A stretch of 64,000 nt of DNA, taken from assembly GCF_007827595.1 (NCBI RefSeq), contig NZ_VISR01000019.1:1-64000 (forward strand). The letters run 5' to 3'. Each line of letters opens with the position of its first letter. Within the stretch, counting starts at the first letter, position 1. The notes under the pieces are model-generated. The model saw only the letters and a program-made list of their open reading frames with translations, made no database searches and was not told the origin of the DNA. Of the stretch, positions 40,362 to 48,144 are shown one piece after another. The DNA is from Streptomyces sp. BK340. GTDB lineage: Bacteria; Actinomycetota; Actinomycetes; Streptomycetales; Streptomycetaceae. The position numbers were made by a program, and so were the translations under genes.

Positions 40362-41012
40362 TCAGCGGCGGCCGGTGCGGCGCAGGTGGTGGCGGACCGC
40401 GCGCTGGGCGACCGGGCCCAGCTCCTCCAGGGCCGCGACCAGCGCGCCCAGCTGTTCCAGGGCCTCCAGGGCCGCGTGTGCGCCGGCCTCGTCCACGCCC
40501 TCGTACAGCTCCATGCCGACGAAGGAGGCGGCGACGGCGCGGGCCAGGCCCGTCGGGTCGGCGAACCCGTCTAAGGGGGTCGAGGCGAGAACCCGGCGCA
40601 GCACCTGCTCGATCTCGGCGATCCACAGGTCGAGGCCGGCGGCTGTGGCCGGACCGAGGACGGCGTGGGTCTGGGCGCCCGCCAGGAGCTGGCCGAGGAG
40701 GGTGACGCGCCCGCCGGCCCGCTCCTGCTCGTGTATCTCCCGGCCGACGGCGAGCAGCTCGGAGAGGGAGGCCACGGAGGCGAGCCGGCCGCGATACCGC
40801 GCCACGGACTTCTCGGCGCCGTAGCGGCAGGCGGCGGCGAGCAGCTCGTCGACCGAGCCGAAGTGATAGAAGACCAGCGCCTGGTTGACCCCGGCCGCGG
40901 AGGCCACCGTACGGGCCGACGTCCTGGCGATGCCCTGCTCGGTGAGCGTGCGCAGCGCGCCCTCCAGGAGCCGGGTCTTGGTCTCCTGGGCCTTCACCGT
41001 CTCCGGGGTCAT
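40362..41012 (-). CDS. TetR-family regulator, end of a three-gene operon
   Basis: 216 residues from ATG 41012, overlapping the preceding gene's stop by ATGA. The HTH reads KTRLLEGALRTLTEQGIART, TVASAAGVNQALVFYHFGSV. The C-terminal domain (TLLGQLLAGAQTHAVLGPAT) binds a ligand. Two TTTGAGC/GCTCAAA-type dyads in the operon promoter (42024-42084) are its probable autoregulatory operators. The regulator being last in the operon gives feedback on the two membrane/lipid-related genes ahead of it. Confidence 0.9.
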   Translation of the reverse strand: MTPETVKAQETKTRLLEGALRTLTEQGIARTSARTVASAAGVNQALVFYHFGSVDELLAAACRYGAEKSVARYRGRLASVASLSELLAVGREIHEQERAGGRVTLLGQLLAGAQTHAVLGPATAAGLDLWIAEIEQVLRRVLASTPLDGFADPTGLARAVAASFVGMELYEGVDEAGAHAALEALEQLGALVAALEELGPVAQRAVRHHLRRTGRR

Positions 41013-41242
41013 GCGCGCGTCTCCTCCCGCACGACGAGGCTGCGGTCGCTCCGGGGGCCGGGCACTGTCCGGGGGGCGAAGCCGCGGGAGCGGCCGGGCA
41101 GGTCGAAGGTGCGCACGAGGGTCACCGTCTCACGGCCGAGGGGGTCGGCGTACGGCATGTTCTCGATCACGACGGAGATGTCCCGGCCGGTGCGGACCTC
41201 CCCGTTCGCCGGAGCCGCCGGGGAGTGGCGCGCCGGGATCAC
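41009..41242 (-). CDS. Truncated DUF4166-like protein
   Basis: 77 residues from GTG 41242, which overlaps the previous stop (GTGA); its own stop overlaps the next start (ATGA). Only the central piece of DUF4166 is recognisable (VVIENMPYADPLGRETVTLV followed by RTFDLP). Complete homologues are about 180-220 residues, with more sequence on both sides. It is therefore a remnant kept as the translational bridge of the operon, or a minimal version. Coding potential seems intact, with no internal stop. Confidence 0.6.
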   Translation of the reverse strand: MIPARHSPAAPANGEVRTGRDISVVIENMPYADPLGRETVTLVRTFDLPGRSRGFAPRTVPGPRSDRSLVVREETRA

Positions 41243-41997
41243 CCGTGCTTCTCCAGGGTCAGGGTGCGCAGGAGGCGGGGGGTGCGGGCCTGGGTGACCG
41301 GGGCGCGCAGGCAGCGGCGGGCGGCCGGGGTGCAGGCGAGCGGCGCCTTGAGGAGGGCGAGCGAGAGCGCGATCATCAGCAGCAGCGGGCACAGGAAGGC
41401 CGCGGTCGCCGCGAACGGGCCGAAGACGCGGATGCCGGGCTCCAGGCCCAGACCGGACAGGCACGCCGTGAGCACCAGCGCGCGCACGGCCAGCTCGGTC
41501 AGCCAGTTGGCCAGGGCGCGCTCGGGGGTGATGCCGCGCTCCAGCCACAGCCGCAGCCGGTCGAAGGACCAGGCGGTGGCCCAGCCCATCAGCGGCCGGA
41601 ACACCAGCCGGTCGGCGAGCACGCCGAAAGCGCCCCAGCGGGGGCGGTAGTCGTAGCCGGTGAGGAAACGGACGCCCTGCGCCTCGGGCACGTAGCGCCA
41701 GTAACCGCTGCCCTCGGCGGGCAGGGAGAAGGGGTGCGGTGAGGCGAAGCGCAGGGCGGCGGTGCGGGTGCCGTCGGGACGCTCCTTCTCGCCCGCGGCG
41801 ACGCCGGAGCCGGACACCGTGAGGAACGGCAGCACACGCGCGGCGTACCGGAAGCGCTGCGGTTCGCCCTCGGTCCGCGGGAGGTAGTCGATCTCGCTCA
41901 CCCGCAGGTCCCAGCGCAGGTGCTGCGCGGGGTCCTGGGTGCGCGCCCAGAGATCGTCCAGGTCGGTGCGGATATGCGTCTCTATGTAGAGACCCAT
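41239..41997 (-). CDS. SRPBCC-domain protein with C-terminal membrane segments
   Basis: 252 residues from ATG 41997 (GGGGGAA 4 nt upstream). The N-terminal ~150 residues form a START/SRPBCC-like polyketide-cyclase fold (MGLYIETHIRTDLDDLWART, QHLRWDLRVSEIDYLPRTEG, GVRFLTGYDYRPRWG). Two TM segments follow (LAVRALVLTACLSGL; FAATAAFLCPLLLMIALSLA). It probably binds a hydrophobic ligand at the membrane. It is first gene of the operon controlled by the dyads at 42024-42084. Confidence 0.78.
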   Translation of the reverse strand: MGLYIETHIRTDLDDLWARTQDPAQHLRWDLRVSEIDYLPRTEGEPQRFRYAARVLPFLTVSGSGVAAGEKERPDGTRTAALRFASPHPFSLPAEGSGYWRYVPEAQGVRFLTGYDYRPRWGAFGVLADRLVFRPLMGWATAWSFDRLRLWLERGITPERALANWLTELAVRALVLTACLSGLGLEPGIRVFGPFAATAAFLCPLLLMIALSLALLKAPLACTPAARRCLRAPVTQARTPRLLRTLTLEKHG

Positions 41998-42023
41998 GGT
42001 GTTCCCCCACGTCAGAGTGGCGC

Positions 42024-42084
42024 TTGAGCGACTGCTCAAACTGTCTGGGTGGGAAAGTACCGCCCTTTGAGCGACCGCTCAAAG
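42024..42084 (-). promoter_or_regulatory. TetR operators flanking the SRPBCC-DUF4166-tetR promoter
   Basis: Two dyads: TTGAGC-GACT-GCTCAA (42024-42039) and CTTTGAGC-GACC-GCTCAAAG (42065-42084). On the minus strand the second contains the -35 TTGAGC (complement of 42077-42082), followed by a 17-nt spacer and -10 TACTTT (complement of 42054-42059). Transcription would start near 42047, with the other dyad just downstream. This is a textbook repressor arrangement. Confidence 0.8.
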
Positions 42085-42098
42085 AAAGCGGTTGACAA

Positions 42099-42124
42099 AA
42101 CCCCGGTCCTTGAGGACCGGGGTT
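42099..42124 (-). terminator. Rho-independent terminator
   Basis: A perfect 11-bp stem AACCCCGGTCC / GGACCGGGGTT with a 4-nt loop is followed on the minus strand by TT. It lies 21 nt after the MTH1187-type gene and isolates that operon from the TetR operon. Confidence 0.85.
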
Positions 42125-42144
42125 CTGTGCGCGGGTCGGCCGGT

Positions 42145-42438
42145 TCAGCCGGCCAGGTGCCGCTCGACGGTCTCGACCTTGGAGGTGAGCCCGTCGGTCA
42201 CGCCGGGCCGGATGTCGGCCTTGAGGACGAGCGACACGCGCGGTGCCCGCCCCTCGACGGCGGCCACGGCCCGCTTGACCACGTCCATGACCTCGTCCCA
42301 CTCCCCCTCGACGGAGGTGAACATCGCGTCGGTGCGGTTGGGCAGGCCCGACTCGCGCACCACACGGACGGCGTCGGCGACGTACTCCCCCACGTCCTCG
42401 CCGACACCCAGCGGTGTCACGGAGAAGGCGACGATCAT
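42145..42438 (-). CDS. MTH1187/YkoF-type thiamine-binding family protein
   Basis: 97 residues: a single ferredoxin-like domain (MIVAFSVTPLGVGEDVGEYV, SGLPNRTDAMFTSVEGEWDE, VMDVVKRAVAAVEGRAPRVS, LVLKADIRPG). MTH1187/DUF77 proteins are small tetramers, some of which bind thiamine precursors. Role here unknown. It overlaps the DUF3817 gene by 4 nt (ATGA) and is followed by a terminator. Confidence 0.88.
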   Translation of the reverse strand: MIVAFSVTPLGVGEDVGEYVADAVRVVRESGLPNRTDAMFTSVEGEWDEVMDVVKRAVAAVEGRAPRVSLVLKADIRPGVTDGLTSKVETVERHLAG

Positions 42439-42785
42439 GCGTTCACGACCCCTTCCTTGCGGGCGCGGGCCGCGATGACGGCGTCCTCGGCCTCACGGCG
42501 CAGCGATCGCTCGATGATGAAACCGCCGCCCGGGATGATCGAGTACGCGAAGTAGAGGGCGGCCTTGCCCTTGGCCCACTTGGTGCGGTTCCAGGCGTCC
42601 GCCCAGAAGAGCACGTAGAGGATGAACAGCACGCCGTGGATCGGGCCCAGCACCGGTGCGACGTCGAAGCCCGAGGCGACCGTGTACTTGATGATCGTGC
42701 AGGTCGCGAGAACGATCCAGGAGATGCCCTCCGGCACGGAGATCAGACGGAGGCGGCGGATGGCGGATGCTGTCTTGAGGTCCAC
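42435..42785 (-). CDS. DUF3817 small membrane protein
   Basis: 116 residues with about three TM helices (GISWIVLATCTIIKYTV; VLGPIHGVLFILYVLFWADA; KAALYFAYSIIPGGGFIIER). It is a paralogue of the protein at 39320-39658; both share an H-G-x-L/hydrophobic core and an ER at the end of the third helix. Here the family is coupled to an MTH1187-type protein. Function unknown. Confidence 0.87.
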   Translation of the reverse strand: MDLKTASAIRRLRLISVPEGISWIVLATCTIIKYTVASGFDVAPVLGPIHGVLFILYVLFWADAWNRTKWAKGKAALYFAYSIIPGGGFIIERSLRREAEDAVIAARARKEGVVNA

Positions 42786-42984
42786 GGGTCACCTTCGGTG
42801 GGAGTGTCGCTGAGGGCGCGGTCACTTGGTGATCGGCTTGCTGATCGGCTTGGCGGTCCGCTTTGTGAACAGAAGCACAAGCGCTCACCCATTGTGGCAA
42901 ACGGCGCCCCTGGGGGTGCGCTCAGGGTCGCTCTCCACCCACGGGCCCTGTTCCGCCCGCCCGTGGCGCCGCTACTTTCGCAGC

Positions 42985-43623
42985 GTGGCGACGTTCCGGC
43001 TCCAAGGGAGCAAGGTGCTCGCCGTCGACATGACCGGGGACGCCGTGAAGGCGAAGAACGGCTCGATGGTCGCGTACGACGGGCAGATGGCCTTCAAGAA
43101 GCTGAGTGGTGGTGGCGAGGGGCTGCGCGGGATGGTGACCCGGCGGCTCACCGGCGAGCAGATGACGGTGATGGAGGTGAGAGGCCACGGGACGTGCTGG
43201 TTCGCGGACCGTGCGTCGGAGATCAACCTGGTCGGCCTCCAGGGCGACAAGCTCTACGTCGAGTCGAGCAATCTGCTCGCGACGGACGCCGGGCTCCGGA
43301 CGGGCACGACGTTCACCGGGCTGCGCGGCGCCTCGCAGGGCAACGGACTGTTCACGACGACCGTCGAGGGACACGGCCGGGCGGCGATCGTCTCGGACGG
43401 CCCGGCCGTGGTGCTGCGGGTCAGCCCGCAGTACCCCCTGATCGTCGACCCGGGCGCCTACATCGCCCACCAGGGGAACGTACGGCAGTCCTTCCAGTCC
43501 GGTGTGACGTTCCGCACGTTCTTCGGGGAGGGCGGCGGCGAGGCCTTCCAGATCCGCTTCGAGGGCGACGGACTGGTCTATGTGCAGCCGAGCGAGCGGA
43601 ACACGATCGCGGGGGACCTGTGA
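42985..43623 (+). CDS. AIM24-family protein 1
   Basis: 212 residues. GTG 42985 follows TACTTT (42973-42978) by 6 nt with no Shine-Dalgarno, so it is probably leaderless; the longer frame to 42826 has non-conserved sequence. The beta-sandwich repeats of AIM24/TerD-like-associated folds are visible: FRLQGSKVLAVDMTGDAVKA, SMVAYDGQMAFKKL, GLFTTTVEGHGRAAIV, IVDPGAYIAHQGNVRQSF, GEAFQIRFEGDGLVYVQPSE. In yeast AIM24 acts in mitochondrial inner-membrane organisation; the bacterial role is unknown. First of three consecutive paralogues. Confidence 0.85.
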   Translation: MATFRLQGSKVLAVDMTGDAVKAKNGSMVAYDGQMAFKKLSGGGEGLRGMVTRRLTGEQMTVMEVRGHGTCWFADRASEINLVGLQGDKLYVESSNLLATDAGLRTGTTFTGLRGASQGNGLFTTTVEGHGRAAIVSDGPAVVLRVSPQYPLIVDPGAYIAHQGNVRQSFQSGVTFRTFFGEGGGEAFQIRFEGDGLVYVQPSERNTIAGDL

Positions 43624-43624
43624 G

Positions 43625-44275
43625 ATGAGCTTCCGGGAGATCAACTCCAAGATGGTCGAGGCGACCGTGCAGCCCGGCCGTCGGCTGTACAGCCAGCGCG
43701 GCGCGATGCTCGCGTACAAGGGGGACGTGTCCTTCACGCCCAACCTCCAGGGCGGCCAGGGCGGGCTGATGTCCATGCTCGGGCGGCGGGTGGCCGGCGA
43801 GGCGACCCCGCTGATGACCGTCGAGGGCAGCGGCACCGTCTACTTCGGGCACGGCGGCCACCACGTGCACGTCATCGGCCTCTCCGGCGACACCCTGTAC
43901 GTCGAGGCCGACCGGCTGCTCGCCTTCGAGGGCACCCTGCAGCAGGGAACGATGTTCATGGGCTCGCAGGGCGGGGTCATGGGCCTGGTCCGGGGCCAGG
44001 TCACCGGGCAGGGCCTGTTCACCACCACCCTCCAGGGACACGGGTCGGTGGCCGTGATGGCGCACGGCGGCGTCTTCGAGATCCCCGTCACGCCCCAGCG
44101 CCCGGTCCATGTGGACCCGCAGGCGTACGTCGCCCATCACGGTGACGTGCGCAACAAGCTGTCCACGGCGCTCGGCTGGCGCGACATGGTGGGCCGTGGC
44201 TCCGGCGAGGCGTTCCAGCTGGAGCTGAGCGGCAGCGGCACGGTCTACGTCCAGGCCTCGGAGGAGAAGCTGTGA
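43625..44275 (+). CDS. AIM24-family protein 2
   Basis: 216 residues from ATG 43625, 1 nt after the first AIM24 gene, with GGGGGA as ribosome binding site. The domain repeats are RRLYSQRGAMLAYKGDVSFT, TPLMTVEGSGTVYFGHGGHH, DTLYVEADRLLAFEG, GLFTTTLQGHGSVAVM, VDPQAYVAHHGDVRNKL and GEAFQLELSGSGTVYVQASE. It is clearly paralogous to its neighbour. It likely assembles with it into a beta-sheet trimer or ring (inference). Confidence 0.87.
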   Translation: MSFREINSKMVEATVQPGRRLYSQRGAMLAYKGDVSFTPNLQGGQGGLMSMLGRRVAGEATPLMTVEGSGTVYFGHGGHHVHVIGLSGDTLYVEADRLLAFEGTLQQGTMFMGSQGGVMGLVRGQVTGQGLFTTTLQGHGSVAVMAHGGVFEIPVTPQRPVHVDPQAYVAHHGDVRNKLSTALGWRDMVGRGSGEAFQLELSGSGTVYVQASEEKL

Positions 44276-45078
44276 GCGCGTACGGAGCCCCCGGCGGCCC
44301 GGTGGTGCACGACCCGATGACGCTGCCCGTCGACGACAACGTGAACAGGTACACCTTCTGCGTCGAGCTCAAGAGCGGACAGTGGTTCCTGCAGAAGGGG
44401 AAGATGATCGCCTACTACGGGGCGATCGAGTTCAACGGCATCGGGCACGGCCGACTCGACCGACTTGTCCGTTCGTCGTTCCATTCGCCACTGCACGCGA
44501 GCGACTGGGTCGTGGCGCAGGGCTCGGGCAAGATGCTGCTGGCCGACCGGGCCTTCGACGTCAACTCCTACGACCTGGACGACGGGAACTTGACCATTCG
44601 CGCGGGCAACCTGCTCGCTTTTCAGCCAAGTCTCGCGCTCAAACAGTCGATCGTTCCAGGTTTTCTGACCCTTATCGGAACCGGAAAGTTTGTGGCCGCA
44701 TCTAACGGTCCGGTGGTGTTCATGGAACCTCCGATCCGGGTGGACCCCCAGGCGCTGGTCGGGTGGGCCGACTGCCCGTCACCGTGTCACCACTACGACC
44801 ACGGGTACCTGACGGGCGTGATGGGCGGTCTACGTGCGATGACGGGCCTGGGCGGGGCCTCCGGCGAGGAGCACCAGTTCGAGTTCGTGGGCGCCGGGAC
44901 GGTCCTGCTGCAGTCGAGCGAGACCCTGATGGCCGAGTCGGCGACGGGCGCGGTTCCGGCCGAACCGGGGGTGCCCGGTGGTGGCGGAGCGGCACCGTCC
45001 GGACACGGTCCGCAATCGGCGGGCGTACCGCGCCTTCCCGGACAGCTGGGGGACCTCCAGCGTCGCTTCGGGCTGTGA
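44272..45078 (+). CDS. AIM24-family protein 3
   Basis: 268 residues from GTG 44272 (GTGA overlap). The same fold is longer at both ends: FCVELKSGQWFLQKGKMIAY, DWVVAQGSGKMLLADRAFDV, LTIRAGNLLAFQP, EEHQFEFVGAGTVLLQSSET, with a Gly/Pro-rich C-terminal tail. Between about 44580 and 44712 the codons are unusually AT-rich for this window (TTT, AAA, CTT, AGT), a patch that may be a recombination scar. It has a Cys/His cluster (DCPSPCHHYDH) absent from the other two. Confidence 0.85.
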   Translation: MSAYGAPGGPVVHDPMTLPVDDNVNRYTFCVELKSGQWFLQKGKMIAYYGAIEFNGIGHGRLDRLVRSSFHSPLHASDWVVAQGSGKMLLADRAFDVNSYDLDDGNLTIRAGNLLAFQPSLALKQSIVPGFLTLIGTGKFVAASNGPVVFMEPPIRVDPQALVGWADCPSPCHHYDHGYLTGVMGGLRAMTGLGGASGEEHQFEFVGAGTVLLQSSETLMAESATGAVPAEPGVPGGGGAAPSGHGPQSAGVPRLPGQLGDLQRRFGL

Positions 45079-45158
45079 GCGGTAGTCTGCGGAGTGTGAC
45101 GTCGAACGCGTGCGCACAGTCACACCACCCGAAGTAGTTCGTCATTCAACTTCTTAGG

Positions 45159-45170
45159 TAGACTTCATTC
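45159..45170 (+). promoter_or_regulatory. Leaderless promoter of the MarR gene
   Basis: TAGACT (45159-45164) lies 6 nt before ATG 45171, and no Shine-Dalgarno is present. Transcription probably begins at the start codon. The -35 region is weak. Confidence 0.5.
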
Positions 45171-45647
45171 ATGGAGACCGAGACGGCCACGCGCTGGCTG
45201 ACCGATGCGGAGCAGTGCGCCTGGCGCACCCACCTGGAGGTCAACAGGCTGTTGACGTACCAGCTCGAAAAGGATCTGCAGCCGTTCGGCCTGACTATGA
45301 ACGACTACGAGATCCTCGTGAACCTGTCCGAGTCGGAGGACGTGCGCATGCGGATGAGCGATCTGGCCTCCGCGACGCTGCAGTCCAAGAGCCGGCTCTC
45401 GCACCAGATCACGCGGATGGAGAACGCGAACCTGGTGCGCCGCGAGAACTGCGAGTCCGACCGGCGGGGTCTGTTCGCCGTGCTGACGGACCACGGCATG
45501 GAGACGATGAAGAAGGTCGCGCCGCATCACGTGGCGTCGGTGCGGAAGCACTTCATCGATCTGCTGTCGCCGGAGGCGTTGATAGAGCTGGACAAGGGAC
45601 TGAAGCCGATCGCCGAGCATCTGAGGGGGCAGCGGGGGCGCCCCTGA
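45171..45647 (+). CDS. MarR-family transcriptional regulator
   Basis: 158 residues. The winged HTH is PFGLTMNDYEILVNLSESED, RMRMSDLASATLQSKSRLSH, QITRMENANLVRRENCESDR. The C-terminal helix (SPEALIELDKGLKPIAEHLR) dimerises. A Cys sits at the wing (ENCESD), a position where some MarR proteins sense oxidants, but a single Cys is not proof. Convergent with an MFS gene. Confidence 0.91.
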   Translation: METETATRWLTDAEQCAWRTHLEVNRLLTYQLEKDLQPFGLTMNDYEILVNLSESEDVRMRMSDLASATLQSKSRLSHQITRMENANLVRRENCESDRRGLFAVLTDHGMETMKKVAPHHVASVRKHFIDLLSPEALIELDKGLKPIAEHLRGQRGRP

Positions 45648-45707
45648 GGCTCTCCGGGAACCTCAGGGAGCAGCAGCTGGGCGGGGGGTGGGGCGCACGA
45701 CCCGGCG

Positions 45708-46937
45708 TCAGCGGCCCACCCGCGCCGCCCGGGGGTCCCCCCAGGCCCTTGAGGCACCGGGGAAGGCACGGCCGCCCGCAGCCACGGCGGCGACCAGGGC
45801 GGTCCCGCCCGCCAGAGCGAAGCACAGTGCCAGCGGCATGCGGCCGATCAGTATCCCCGTCACCAGCGCTCCCCCCGAGCTACCCGCGTTCACCCCGGTG
45901 TTCACCCATGCCCCGGCCCGGGTCCGGGCGCCCTCCGCCGCGGTCTCGTCGGCGAGGAGATAGGCCGTCGTCAGGGCCGGAGCGATGAACGCGCCCGCGC
46001 AGGCCATGGCCGCAGTGAGGGTCCACAGGTCCGGTGCGAGCCCCGCGGCGGCGATCGTCAGACCGAGGCCGGCCGCGAAGCGGCACAGCCTGGCCCGGGC
46101 GGGCGTACGCCACCGCACCGCCCCGTTGACCAGCCCGCCCACCGCGCTGCCCGCCGAGAGCGCGCCCAGCACCCAGGGCACCAGGGCGGTGTCGTACGAC
46201 TGTTCGGCGGCGAAGGCCAGCACGAGCAGTTCGATGCCGCTGAGGGTCAGCCCGACGCCCGTGGCCACGGCGACCGGGGGCAGCAGGCCGCGGACGCCGC
46301 CGAGGCCCTTCCCGCGGGGCGCGGGACGCGGTCCGGGCATCGTCGGGGAGGTCACGAACGCGCAGGTGCCGGCGGTGTTCAGCAGCGCGCTCAGCAGGAT
46401 TCCGGAGGCCGGCGGCGCGAATCCCACCAGCACGCCGACCAGCGCCGGACCGGAGACGAACAGCAGTTCCTCGGCGACGCCGTCGAGGCTGTAGGCGCGC
46501 GGCAGCAGGCTCCGGTCGGTGACCAGTTCGGCCCACAGGGCGCGCATGGTGGGGCCCAGTGGGGGTGCGCAGGCGCCGGCGAGGACGGCGGCCGCGGCGA
46601 TGAGGGGCGCCGGTGCCCCGGGCCGCCAGGTGAGGGCCGCCAGAGCACACAGGAAAGTGCCGTGGAGGGTGGCCATCGGGAGCAGGGCGCGGCGCGGACC
46701 GTGCCGGTCGACCAGGGACGCCCGCAGGGGCATCAGGAAGACCGTCGCGCCGCCGAACACGGACATCACGGCACCGGAGACGGCGTAGGACCCGGTGGCG
46801 CGGGCGACGGAGAGCAGGACGGCCAGGGAGACCGTGCCGTAGGACAGGCGTGCCACCAGGGCGGCGCCGAAGGTGCGGCGCGCGTGCGGGACACGCAGGA
46901 CGGCGGCGTACGAGGGCCGCGCCGGGTGCGTGGACAA
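45708..46937 (-). CDS. MFS transporter (12-TMS)
   Basis: About 409 residues from TTG 46937, which has GAGGAA 8 nt upstream; a longer frame to GTG 46985 lacks a ribosome binding site. Twelve hydrophobic helices begin with RRTFGAALVARLSYGTVSLA. MFS loop motif SLVDRHGPRRALLPMATLHG and LLFVSGPALVGVLVGFAPPA are visible. No substrate can be given. It converges on the MarR gene at a 60-nt gap. Confidence 0.85.
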   Translation of the reverse strand: MSTHPARPSYAAVLRVPHARRTFGAALVARLSYGTVSLAVLLSVARATGSYAVSGAVMSVFGGATVFLMPLRASLVDRHGPRRALLPMATLHGTFLCALAALTWRPGAPAPLIAAAAVLAGACAPPLGPTMRALWAELVTDRSLLPRAYSLDGVAEELLFVSGPALVGVLVGFAPPASGILLSALLNTAGTCAFVTSPTMPGPRPAPRGKGLGGVRGLLPPVAVATGVGLTLSGIELLVLAFAAEQSYDTALVPWVLGALSAGSAVGGLVNGAVRWRTPARARLCRFAAGLGLTIAAAGLAPDLWTLTAAMACAGAFIAPALTTAYLLADETAAEGARTRAGAWVNTGVNAGSSGGALVTGILIGRMPLALCFALAGGTALVAAVAAGGRAFPGASRAWGDPRAARVGR

Positions 46938-47086
46938 CGCTGGAGTTCCTCTGCGTGAGGCGGAGAAGGGACACCGGAGGGACACGGCAGCCTGTTGTCA
47001 GGCCCCGCGATCCGGTGCGCTCTACGCCAAGGAGAGGGACATGCCGGTCAACCTAGCAGCAGCTCGCCCGAGTTGACGACCGAATT

Positions 47087-47110
47087 GAGCGGGCGAGCGG
47101 GCGAGCGGGC
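47087..47110. repeat. Three 8-bp tandem repeats
   Basis: GAGCGGGC is repeated three times in the gap between the MFS start and the meaB stop, followed by a partial GGGTG. It looks like simple slippage. Confidence 0.6.
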
Positions 47111-47150
47111 GGGTGCACGACCGGGTCGACGTCCTTCGGCCCCCGGTTCG

Positions 47151-48107
47151 TCAGCCCTCGGTGAGCCCCGTCACCAGTTCGTCCGCCGCGCGGTACGGGT
47201 CCAGTTCGCCCGCCACGATGCGTTCCGCGAGGGTGCTCAGGCGGCGGTCGCCGTGGAGGTCGCCGATGCGTTCGCGCAGGGCCGTGACCGCGATGGTCTC
47301 CACCTCGCGGGCCGCGCGTGCCCTGCGGCGCTCGTCGAGGACGCCGTGCTCCTCCATCCAGGCGCGGTGCTTCTCCAGGGCCTCGACCACCTCGTCGACG
47401 CCCTCGGCGCGGGCCGCGACCGTCTTGACGATGGGCGGGCGCCAGTCGCCGGGACCGCGGGCCTCGCCCAGGCCCAGCATGTGGTTCAGCTCGCGGGCGG
47501 TGGCGTCGGCACCGTCCCGGTCCGCCTTGTTGACGACGTAGACGTCGCCGATCTCGAGGATGCCGGCCTTCGCCGCCTGGATGCCGTCACCCATGCCGGG
47601 GGCCAGCAGGACCACCGAGGTGTCCGCCTGGGAGGCGATCTCCACCTCCGACTGGCCGACGCCGACCGTCTCGACCAGGATCACGTCGCAGCCCGCCGCG
47701 TCCAGGACGCGGATCGCCTGGGGCGCGGCCCAGGCGAGCCCGCCGAGGTGGCCGCGCGTGGCCATGGAGCGGATGTAGACGCCGGGGTCGGAGGCGTGGT
47801 CCGACATGCGCACCCGGTCGCCGAGCAGGGCGCCGCCGGAGAACGGGGACGACGGGTCGACGGCCAGGACGCCGACCCGCCTGCCCTGCTTGCGGTACGC
47901 CGTGACGAGCGCGGAGGTGGAGGTCGACTTGCCGACACCGGGCGAACCGGTCAGACCGACCACGTAGGCGTTGCCGGTGAGCGGGGCCAGCGCCGCCATG
48001 ACCTCCCTGAGCTGCGGGGACGCCCCCTCCACCAGGGAGATGAGCCGGGCCACGGCCCGCGGCCGGCCTTCCCTGGCCTGGGCCACCAGAGAGGAGACGT
48101 CCTGCAT
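47151..48107 (-). CDS. meaB: MeaB, GTPase chaperone of B12-dependent acyl-CoA mutases
   Basis: 318 residues from ATG 48107 (GGAG 7 nt upstream). It is a G3E-type P-loop GTPase: YVVGLTGSPGVGKSTSTSAL, GVLAVDPSSPFSGGALLGDR, switch RMSDHASDPGVYIRSMATRG, ILVETVGVGQSEVEIA and specificity motif VVNKADRDG. It loads adenosylcobalamin into methylmalonyl-CoA or isobutyryl-CoA mutase and protects it. It lies with thiolase and epimerase genes, and icmA is 8 kb away, so its client may be either mutase. Confidence 0.94.
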   Translation of the reverse strand: MQDVSSLVAQAREGRPRAVARLISLVEGASPQLREVMAALAPLTGNAYVVGLTGSPGVGKSTSTSALVTAYRKQGRRVGVLAVDPSSPFSGGALLGDRVRMSDHASDPGVYIRSMATRGHLGGLAWAAPQAIRVLDAAGCDVILVETVGVGQSEVEIASQADTSVVLLAPGMGDGIQAAKAGILEIGDVYVVNKADRDGADATARELNHMLGLGEARGPGDWRPPIVKTVAARAEGVDEVVEALEKHRAWMEEHGVLDERRRARAAREVETIAVTALRERIGDLHGDRRLSTLAERIVAGELDPYRAADELVTGLTEG

Positions 48108-48144
48108 CAAACAGCTCCGTTCACTTCACAGACGTAACTGAAAA

